Part shown: in pieces, positions 58,088 through 64,000 of the stretch
How positions within the stretch are numbered: the stretch's first letter is position 1
How the letters are laid out: each line of letters starts with the position of its first letter
Origin: Sterolibacterium sp964500605
Lineage (GTDB): Bacteria; Pseudomonadota; Gammaproteobacteria; Burkholderiales; Rhodocyclaceae
Length of the DNA: 64,000 bases
Assembly (NCBI GenBank): GCA_964500605.1
Contig: CAZCOS010000001.1
Coordinates: 1 to 64,000 of the forward strand
Direction of reading: 5' to 3'
The notes under the pieces: generated by a model
Told to the model about the DNA's origin: nothing
Databases searched by the model: none
What the model saw: the letters and a program-made list of their open reading frames with translations, nothing else
Program-made: the position numbers and the translations under genes

Positions 58088-59392
58088 ATGAGCGACGCGC
58101 CTTCGAACGAGGAAAAAATTTCGCTGAATGCCACTGAAATGGCGTATGGCCGTTTCGTGCCGCGCCAGTTTCTACGCCTGCTCAAGCGGCCCAGTATCGT
58201 CGATGTGCGCTTGGGCGATCACGTCGAACAGGAAATGTCGCTACTGTTTTCCGACATCCGCGACTTCACTGCACTCTCCGAATCCATCCTCCCGGCAGAA
58301 AACTTCCGCTTCATCAACTCTTATCTGAGCACGATGGAACCGGTCGTTGGTCGCCACAACGGCATTGTCGACAAATTCATCGGCGACGGCATCATGGCCC
58401 TCTTTCCCGGCTCGGCAGACGACGCCTTGCGTGCTGGAATCGACATGCTGCACCAGCTCGCCACCTACAACATCGGTCGTTCACACGCCGGATTCATCCC
58501 CATCCGAATTGGCATCGGCATCAACACGGGTCTGGTCATGATGGGCACGGTAGGTGGCCACAACCGCATGGACAGCACTGTCATCGGTGATGCCGTGAAC
58601 CTCGCTTCGCGTCTTGAAGGGCTGACCAAAAACTACGGTACGCCGCTCGTTATTAGTGCCAACACCCTTCACGCCCTGGAAGACCAAGACGTCTACCACA
58701 TCCGTTTCATTGATCGCCTGCGTATCAAAGGCCGCTACCAAGTCCAGTCGGTCTATGAAGTATTCGATGCCGACCCCGAACCGCTACGCCTGGCCAAGCT
58801 GGCCACCCAGCGCACCTTCGAAGAATCACTCGCCCTCTACCATCTGGGCCATGCCGACTTGGCTCAACCCCTACTGCAGGAATGTCTGCGCATTGTTCCG
58901 GACGATCGCGCAGTTCGGGTCTATCTGGAACGATGCAAAAACTTTCTTCGTCAAGGCCCGGCATCTGATGAGCTTCTGATAGAAAAAGAAGTCGGCTGGC
59001 GCAGGGAATACTCTATCGGCATTGAAGAAATCGATATGCGCCACCGCGAACAGCTTGATTGCATCGCCCAGCTCGAAGACCAGATCCTTGCCGGAGATCC
59101 CGCAGCAAACCTGACACTCGACAACTACGCAGAGCATATTGCCCAACTCAACAGCTCTGAAGAAAACCTGATGCAGCGTTACGACTACCCCTTCATTGCA
59201 GATCACATGAAGCAACATCAAGCCTTCGACCATGCCTTTGCCGATTTGCGCCAGAAAATCAACAGCCAGGAGCGCGACCCCCGCTACCTCCGTTTCTGTA
59301 TCCGCATGGTCATGGCCGACTGGCAGATCAATCACATGACCAAGAGCGACCTGCATCTGGGTCATTTCTTGCAACGTGCAGGGGTCAGCTGA
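58088..59392 (+). CDS. Class III adenylate/guanylate cyclase with C-terminal hemerythrin-like domain
   Basis: A 434-residue cytosolic two-domain protein. The cyclase domain (about 48-230) has metal aspartates D56 (LLFSDIRDF) and D100 (DKFIGDG), and transition-state residues N171 and R175 (NLASRLEG). K96 and T164 at the purine-selecting positions favour ATP, hence cAMP. A helical TPR-like segment (about 240-290) links to a bacteriohemerythrin-like domain (305-430) with H319, E358, H373, H377 (YPFIADHMKQH), H416 and D421. The expected histidine four residues before E358 is L354, with H350 one helical turn earlier. This suggests oxygen, NO or redox sensing coupled to cAMP synthesis, perhaps with altered iron binding. 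Confidence 0.88.
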   Translation: MSDAPSNEEKISLNATEMAYGRFVPRQFLRLLKRPSIVDVRLGDHVEQEMSLLFSDIRDFTALSESILPAENFRFINSYLSTMEPVVGRHNGIVDKFIGDGIMALFPGSADDALRAGIDMLHQLATYNIGRSHAGFIPIRIGIGINTGLVMMGTVGGHNRMDSTVIGDAVNLASRLEGLTKNYGTPLVISANTLHALEDQDVYHIRFIDRLRIKGRYQVQSVYEVFDADPEPLRLAKLATQRTFEESLALYHLGHADLAQPLLQECLRIVPDDRAVRVYLERCKNFLRQGPASDELLIEKEVGWRREYSIGIEEIDMRHREQLDCIAQLEDQILAGDPAANLTLDNYAEHIAQLNSSEENLMQRYDYPFIADHMKQHQAFDHAFADLRQKINSQERDPRYLRFCIRMVMADWQINHMTKSDLHLGHFLQRAGVS

Positions 59393-59437
59393 ACCCTCAC
59401 CAACCTCCTTCTTCATCCTCCTCACGGAAATGCCGAC

Positions 59438-60058
59438 ATGTCAGGCACTCTACTGATCGTCTCCGCACCCTCGGGGGCAGGAAAAACCACCCTGGTCCGC
59501 GAACTACTCAAGCGCGACAACCAGGTACACCTTTCCATCTCCCACACCACGCGCGCGCCCCGCCCTGGGGAAATTCACGGTCACGATTACCACTTCATCA
59601 GCATCAATGAATTCCTGTCCATGCGCGACCGGGCTGAATTCATCGAATCTGCCGAAGTACACGGTAATTTTTACGGCACTTCACGGCTCTGGATGGAACA
59701 GCAACTCGCCTCGGGCCATGACGTCCTGCTCGAAATCGACTGGCAGGGTGCGCAACAGGTTCGCCGTCTTTTCAACAACGCCATTGGCATCTTCATCCTT
59801 CCACCGTCGATGGACGAACTCGAAGCGCGTTTGCGCGGACGGGGCACCGATAACGAAGAAACCATTGCACGTCGTCAACTGGCCGCGCTCACCGAAATGC
59901 GACATATCGACGAATTCGACTACGTTATAATCAACGCTGATCTGGAACGTGCCATCACCGACCTGCAAGCGGTCGTACACGCCTCCCGTCTGCGTCTGTG
60001 CTCGCAACGCACACGCCACAATGACCTGTTTTCAAGACTCTTTCGCAATCAAGGATGA
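59438..60058 (+). CDS. gmk: Guanylate kinase
   Basis: Phosphorylates GMP to GDP. The 206-residue protein has the P-loop SAPSGAGKTTLV near residues 9-20, the GMP-binding SHTTRAPRPGEIHGHDYHF, VLLEIDWQGAQQVR and FILPPSMDELEARLRGRGTD. It starts the gmk-rpoZ-spoT run, linking guanine nucleotide supply with (p)ppGpp turnover. ATG 59438 follows GGAA. Confidence 0.97.
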   Translation: MSGTLLIVSAPSGAGKTTLVRELLKRDNQVHLSISHTTRAPRPGEIHGHDYHFISINEFLSMRDRAEFIESAEVHGNFYGTSRLWMEQQLASGHDVLLEIDWQGAQQVRRLFNNAIGIFILPPSMDELEARLRGRGTDNEETIARRQLAALTEMRHIDEFDYVIINADLERAITDLQAVVHASRLRLCSQRTRHNDLFSRLFRNQG

Positions 60059-60061
60059 ACC

Positions 60062-60268
60062 ATGGCCCGCATTTCCGTTGACGACTGCCTTTCCCAAATC
60101 CCGAACCGCTTTCAGCTGACGCTCGCCGCGACCTATCGCGCCCGCCAGATCACGCTGGGTGGATCGCCCATGATTGACATTCAGAACGACAAACCCACCG
60201 TCATCGCCCTGCGTGAAATCGCTGCCGGCAAGGTTGGGCTTGAAATCCTCAATCGCGGCCAGGCATGA
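60062..60268 (+). CDS. rpoZ: RNA polymerase omega subunit
   Basis: A 68-residue subunit that helps RNA polymerase assembly and contributes to the ppGpp site. The pattern ARISVDDCLSQIPNRFQLTL, AATYRARQI, KPTVIALREIAAGKVG is characteristic. AAGGATGAACC precedes the ATG, three bases after the gmk stop. Confidence 0.97.
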   Translation: MARISVDDCLSQIPNRFQLTLAATYRARQITLGGSPMIDIQNDKPTVIALREIAAGKVGLEILNRGQA

Positions 60269-60342
60269 AACCCTGACACGGACTCTCCGGATGCTCCCGC
60301 CGCTTTTCTGGAAGTGACGGGCCCGGCCTGAAGCCCGACCCC

Positions 60343-62544
60343 ATGCTCCCTCAATCTTCCGCCCCTACCGGAACCTCACCGCCCAAGACGCCGGAGCACG
60401 TCGCCCTTCTTGCGCAATCGCTCTCCGATTTACGCGAAAAGCTTTCCCTGTACCTCGCCCCTGCCGAAGTTGATCGCATCGAAACCGCCTTCCACTTCGG
60501 CGACCATGCCCATGCAGGACAAATCCGTAGCAGTGGCGAACCCTACATCACCCATCCTCTTGCGGTTGCCAGCATCCTGGCGGACTGGCGGCTCGACCCC
60601 CAAGCCCTGATGGCGGCCCTGCTGCATGATGTCATGGAAGACACCGACGTCAGCAAGGAAGAAATCACCGAACGCTTTGGCAAAATCACCGCCGAACTCG
60701 TCGATGGCGTTTCCAAGATCGGGCGGCTCGAAAACCAGTCTTACGAAGAAGCGCAAGCCGAAAATTTCCGGAAAATGCTGCTGGCGATGGTACGCGACGT
60801 TCGCGTCATCCTCATCAAACTGGCGGATCGCCTGCACAACATGCGCACACTCGGTGCGCTGCGACCTGACAAACGCCGCCGTGTTTCGCGCGAAACGCTC
60901 GACATTTTCGCCCCGATCGCCAACCGTCTCGGCCTCAATGAAATGAGCCGGGAATTACAAGAACTCGCATTTAGCAATTTCCACCCCCGCCGCTACGCGG
61001 TACTGGAAAAAGCCTTGAAAAATGCCCGTGGCAACCGCCGCGAAGTCGTTGGAAAAATCATCGACACCCTGCGTCGCCGCCTTCCCGAAATGGGTGTCGA
61101 CGTCGAGGTCATGGGCCGTGAAAAACACATCTACGGCATCTACCGAAAGATGCGGGAAAAGCACCTCACCTTCTCTCAAGTGCTCGACATCTACGGATTT
61201 CGGATGCTGGTTAAAGACCCGCCGAGCTGCTACCTCGCACTCGGCGCACTCCACAGCATTTACAAACCTGTCCCTGGCAAATTCAAAGATTACATCGCCA
61301 TTCCCAAGGCCAACGGTTACCAATCCCTGCACACCACCCTCATCGGCCCTTACGGCACGCCAGTTGAAGTGCAGATACGCACCCGTGAAATGCACCATGT
61401 CGCCGAATCCGGCGTGGCCTCTCATTGGCTTTACAAAGACGAGCAGACATTCAACGAATTGCAGCAAAAGACACACAAATGGCTGCAATCCCTGCTCGAA
61501 CTGCAATCAGCATCGGGCAACTCCTCCGAATTCCTCGAACACGTCAAAGTCGACCTCTTTCCGGGTGAAGTTTTTGCTTTCACGCCCAAGGGAAAAATCA
61601 TCGGCCTGCCACGCGGGGCGACGGCCGTCGACTTCGCCTATGCCGTTCACACCGACGTCGGTAATCATTGTGTGGCCTGTCGCATCAACGGCGATCCGGC
61701 GCCCTTGCGAACCGAATTACGGAGCGGGGACCAAGTCGAAATCGTCTGTGACCCCCATGCCCATCCCAATCCAAACTGGCTCGCCTACGTCAAGAGCAGC
61801 CGAGCTCGGGCCCAGATACGCCATCACCTCAAAACCAGCCAGAACGTCGAATCAGCGGCTTTGGGGGAACAACTCCTCATCCAGGCCCTTCAAGACTTCG
61901 GCCTGCATCCGGACAATATCGACGCCATCGCCTGGGGACGATACGCTCGCAGCAGCGGGGCCCAATCACGCAAGGAAGTCCAGGCTGAAATCGGGCTGGG
62001 CAAGCGTTCAGCCGCCGACGTCGCAGGACGATTAGCCGCCGAACATGCAGCCGTCACCGGTGGCGCAACCCTCCCGGTCGAACGACGAAAACCCCTAGGA
62101 CCCGTCATCATCCGAGGCAGCGAAAACCTGGCTGTCCAACTCGCAAAATGCTGCTGCCCCATTCCGGGGGACCCCATCATCGGCATCCTCCGCAAAGGAC
62201 AAGGTCTCACGGTACACACCAACGATTGCCGCAGCGTGGGGCGCGCCCGTCATGAGCGTGACAACTGGGTCGATGTCGAATGGGACCAGACCACCAGCAA
62301 TCGTCAGTTCGAAACCGCCATCCGCATCGTTTCCGAAAATCGTCGTGGCGCACTCGCACGCATGGCCGCCACCATCGCCGCCGCCGATTCAGACATCCTC
62401 AACGTCCGGATCGACGAAGACCGCGGCCCTTACAGCAACCTGCAATTCAATCTGCAAGTCACCAGTCGAGCCCATCTTGCCCGCATCATGCGCAGCCTGC
62501 GCCGCCTGCCTGAAGTCGCCCGGATTTCACGGGTGCGCGAATGA
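60343..62544 (+). CDS. spoT: Bifunctional (p)ppGpp synthetase/hydrolase (SpoT/RelA family)
   Basis: Stringent-response enzyme of 733 residues. The N-terminal hydrolase domain retains the HD motif (LLHDVMEDTDV, H95-D96) and the substrate segment DGVSKIGRLE. The synthetase domain has REKHLTFSQVLDIYGFRMLV, IYKPVPGKFKDYIAIPKANG and YQSLHTTLIG. A TGS domain follows (FTPKGKIIGLPRGATAVDFA), then a zinc-type region with AKCCCPIPGDPIIG, and a C-terminal ACT domain. The intact HD motif, and position after gmk-rpoZ as in E. coli spoT, favour a bifunctional SpoT. Confidence 0.96.
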   Translation: MLPQSSAPTGTSPPKTPEHVALLAQSLSDLREKLSLYLAPAEVDRIETAFHFGDHAHAGQIRSSGEPYITHPLAVASILADWRLDPQALMAALLHDVMEDTDVSKEEITERFGKITAELVDGVSKIGRLENQSYEEAQAENFRKMLLAMVRDVRVILIKLADRLHNMRTLGALRPDKRRRVSRETLDIFAPIANRLGLNEMSRELQELAFSNFHPRRYAVLEKALKNARGNRREVVGKIIDTLRRRLPEMGVDVEVMGREKHIYGIYRKMREKHLTFSQVLDIYGFRMLVKDPPSCYLALGALHSIYKPVPGKFKDYIAIPKANGYQSLHTTLIGPYGTPVEVQIRTREMHHVAESGVASHWLYKDEQTFNELQQKTHKWLQSLLELQSASGNSSEFLEHVKVDLFPGEVFAFTPKGKIIGLPRGATAVDFAYAVHTDVGNHCVACRINGDPAPLRTELRSGDQVEIVCDPHAHPNPNWLAYVKSSRARAQIRHHLKTSQNVESAALGEQLLIQALQDFGLHPDNIDAIAWGRYARSSGAQSRKEVQAEIGLGKRSAADVAGRLAAEHAAVTGGATLPVERRKPLGPVIIRGSENLAVQLAKCCCPIPGDPIIGILRKGQGLTVHTNDCRSVGRARHERDNWVDVEWDQTTSNRQFETAIRIVSENRRGALARMAATIAAADSDILNVRIDEDRGPYSNLQFNLQVTSRAHLARIMRSLRRLPEVARISRVRE

Positions 62545-62566
62545 GCGAACGAGCGAACGAGCGAAA
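62543..62566. repeat. Three 8-bp tandem repeats at the end of spoT
   Basis: GAGCGAAC, GAGCGAAC, GAGCGAAA directly follow and overlap the spoT stop codon region. A short microsatellite-like tract that could vary between strains; no function seen. Confidence 0.6.
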
Positions 62567-62605
62567 CAACCCTTTTCAATCCCACCGATAAACGAGACTC
62601 TCATC

Positions 62606-62800
62606 ATGGAAAAAAGCTGCAACCGTTACGAATCCGAGCACACAAAATTCATGCGTGAATGGCTGGGCCAGCATCCGGAACAAAGTGCCGAAAAACTGGC
62701 TGGCCGGAAGCTCTGGTGGGACAAACTCCCCAAGAGTCTGGATGATCTGCGCCGCCTGCGTGAATCACGCCAGCCGCAGAAATCTTACGTTTATTACTGA
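62606..62800 (+). CDS. DUF3460 family protein
   Basis: A 64-residue acidic/basic mixed small protein matching DUF3460, a family common in betaproteobacteria. Key segments are YESEHTKFMREWLGQHPEQ, GRKLWWDKLPKSLDDLRRL and the C-terminal ESRQPQKSYVYY. No known function. ATG 62606 has GAGAC nearby. A larger overlapping frame that begins inside spoT is rejected because spoT is secure there. Confidence 0.85.
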   Translation: MEKSCNRYESEHTKFMREWLGQHPEQSAEKLAGRKLWWDKLPKSLDDLRRLRESRQPQKSYVYY

Positions 62801-62848
62801 GCTGGAACCCGCAAGAACCGGGCGACCATCCATACGGTCAAAGTTCCT

Positions 62849-62870
62849 CCCGAGGCGGGTTTATTTTTTT
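62849..62870 (+). terminator. Possible terminator after the DUF3460 gene
   Basis: A short CCCG-AGG-CGGG hairpin followed by TTTATTTTTTT on the plus strand. The stem is weak, but the T-run is long; it overlaps the stop codon of the convergent ccmI gene. Confidence 0.45.
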
Positions 62871-63799
62871 GCCTCGTTATGCACCGGTTCTTGCATCGGT
62901 TTTAGGTCCTTTGGCGAAGTGTGCAGGGCACGGATCTCGTCAAGCTTGGCTGAAAGCTGCGCGGCTTCCTCCGCATCTTTCGGCAATATTTTTTCCAGCC
63001 GCCCCCAGTAATCCAGCGTTGCGGCGTAGTCTTCGCGGGTATAAGCCGCACTTCCGGCCAGAGCCAGTGCGGTCAAGTGCGAAGGGTCCAGTTTCAGGGC
63101 CTGTTCGACCAATTCCAACGGCCGCCCTTCCAGCTTCCCGCCCGCCAGCACACCTAGCAGGTCTGCGTAGCGCACCAGCAAATCAGGATTCTTGTCCCCA
63201 CCCAGCCGCATAATATGTTCGAAGGCCGCAGCCGCGTCATCAAAACGCTGCAAAGCCTCATAAGAGCGCGCCAGCATCATCCAGCCTTTGAGATCATCCG
63301 GATTTTGCTGCAAACGTTCTGCCAGTTTCAACACCATGCCATCGATCTGCTCGGCCGTGATACGCGCAGGCTTCTCCACAGGATGCAAGGCCGCAGGATT
63401 CCCCAACCACAGATAAAGCAAAACGGCCGAAAGCGGTAGGAACAACACCAGAACCCATGACGTTCTGCGAGCCGGAGAATGCGTTATCGCTGGCGCACTG
63501 GGGAGTGGGTTCTCTACCGATTCATCCCTTGTTTCCTGTAAAAGACGACGCTGCAATTCGTCACGCGCCTGCTCATAATCCGTCACGGCCAAATCACCGC
63601 TTTCACGGTCATGCTCGATTTCCAGCAGCTGATCCCGGTAAATCGCCGCATTCAACTGTCGCCGCAAACCGGGAGCGTGACGATCATGCTGACCCAGCCT
63701 CGGACCACTACCGCGACGCAGCAAGGGAAACAGCAAGCCGGCCAGCGACACCACAACGAGCAAGCCTGCCAAGGCCACAAAAATCAGCTTGTCCATCAT
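62861..63799 (-). CDS. ccmI: Cytochrome c biogenesis protein CcmI (TPR)
   Basis: A 312-residue inner-membrane component of System I cytochrome c maturation that binds apocytochrome c. The first membrane helix (about 5-27) is followed by a cytoplasmic CcmI-1 segment (LNAAIYRDQLLEIEHDRESGD, then TDYEQARDELQRRLLQET), a second helix near 115-132, and periplasmic TPRs (LKGWMMLARSYEALQRFDDA). Its ATG overlaps the ccmH stop (ATGA), the usual ccmH-ccmI order at the end of a ccm operon. In E. coli this domain is fused within CcmH. Confidence 0.93.
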   Translation of the reverse strand: MMDKLIFVALAGLLVVVSLAGLLFPLLRRGSGPRLGQHDRHAPGLRRQLNAAIYRDQLLEIEHDRESGDLAVTDYEQARDELQRRLLQETRDESVENPLPSAPAITHSPARRTSWVLVLFLPLSAVLLYLWLGNPAALHPVEKPARITAEQIDGMVLKLAERLQQNPDDLKGWMMLARSYEALQRFDDAAAAFEHIMRLGGDKNPDLLVRYADLLGVLAGGKLEGRPLELVEQALKLDPSHLTALALAGSAAYTREDYAATLDYWGRLEKILPKDAEEAAQLSAKLDEIRALHTSPKDLKPMQEPVHNEAKK

Positions 63800-64000
63800 G
63801 CCTGCCGGCCTCCCTCTCCATCGCTCTGCCCGGCCAGCAAGGCCGCTGCCGCACGCCGTTCCTCATCCGTCAGACTCGCTTCGGCAGCGATCTCACTAGA
63901 GCGGCTACGTCGACGAAGAAAAGCCACCAGCCCCCAAAGACCGGCGAAGCCCAGCAGAAAAGGGCCAAACCACAACAGCCAGGTCGTCGCCTTCATCGGC
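63796..64000 (-). CDS. ccmH: Cytochrome c maturation protein CcmH, C-terminal end only
   Basis: The last 67 codons of a gene that continues past the right edge. The frame is open to the window end and reads PMKATTWLLWFGPFLLGFAG, the C-terminal membrane helix of CcmH, followed by a basic RRRSRSS stretch and a short polar tail. The N-terminal redox motif that reduces apocytochrome cysteines lies outside the window. A methionine at 63996 is internal, not the start. Confidence 0.85.
   Translation of the reverse strand, partial: PMKATTWLLWFGPFLLGFAGLWGLVAFLRRRSRSSEIAAEASLTDEERRAAAALLAGQSDGEGGRQA

Noticed and set aside
62252..62800. A 182-codon rightward frame starting inside spoT
   Set aside because: Its first two thirds overlap the ACT domain of spoT in another frame; only the last 64 codons (DUF3460) are real.

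Overview
The window looks like chromosomal DNA of a betaproteobacterium, probably near the Nitrosomonadales/Rhodocyclales. This is inferred from gene content and order, not from a database search. Supporting features are bamE divergent from fur, recN-nadK, queA-tgt-yajC-secD-secF, gmk-rpoZ-spoT, a DUF3460 protein, malate synthase A, cytochrome c4, and the glutamate-cysteine ligase type first assigned in Acidithiobacillus. Genes are densely packed with many 4-bp ATGA/GTGA/TTGA overlaps, no insertion sequence or CRISPR array is visible, and both ends cut genes (dnaK on the left, ccmH on the right).

Layout. 1-4.2 kb: dnaK and grpE, each behind a sigma-32-type promoter, then a parvulin lipoprotein, a gamma carbonic anhydrase, a DUF302 protein behind a perfect palindrome, and a CheY-like receiver. 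4.2-19.4 kb: comEC, valS, an acyl-CoA synthetase, argB, a HAD phosphatase and slmA; hemB and engB with a probable small RNA between them; cytochrome c4; bioB-bioC with a coupled small basic ORF; and comF. 19.5-26.7 kb: a seven-gene MSHA-type pilus assembly block (mshI, a PilN-like gene, mshJ, mshK, mshL, mshM, mshN) without pilins, assembly ATPases or platform protein. 26.9-32.5 kb: the Sec accessory genes secD, secF and yajC with the queuosine genes tgt and queA.

32.8-35.9 kb is the main accessory segment. It is a decayed integrative element inserted at tRNA-Leu(CAA), bounded by the tRNA 3' end and a degenerate copy of it near 35.88 kb. Inside are a broken tyrosine integrase, an AntA-type anti-repressor fragment, an apparently intact hicAB toxin-antitoxin pair, a three-gene operon of small DNA-binding/zinc-finger proteins joined by ATGA overlaps, and remnants that look like a phage spanin pair.

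36-44.2 kb: dapB, bamE, fur, recN, nadK, tRNA-Arg and tRNA-Pro behind a strong promoter with 10-bp tandem repeats upstream, and a LysR regulator divergent from malate synthase aceB. 44.3-52.5 kb: a leftward surface-polysaccharide operon with a flippase, two methyltransferase-like proteins, a GT11 fucosyltransferase-like enzyme, GT2 and GT4 glycosyltransferases, a GT2-NAD(P)-epimerase fusion, and an unassigned coiled-coil membrane protein at its head. 52.7-64 kb: cutA-dsbD, ribE, gshA-gshB, a class III cyclase fused to a hemerythrin-like domain, gmk-rpoZ-spoT, a DUF3460 protein, and the cytochrome c maturation genes ccmI and ccmH. Thiol and redox functions cluster here: DsbD exports reducing power, GshAB make glutathione, and CcmI/CcmH handle apocytochromes such as the cytochrome c4 found earlier.
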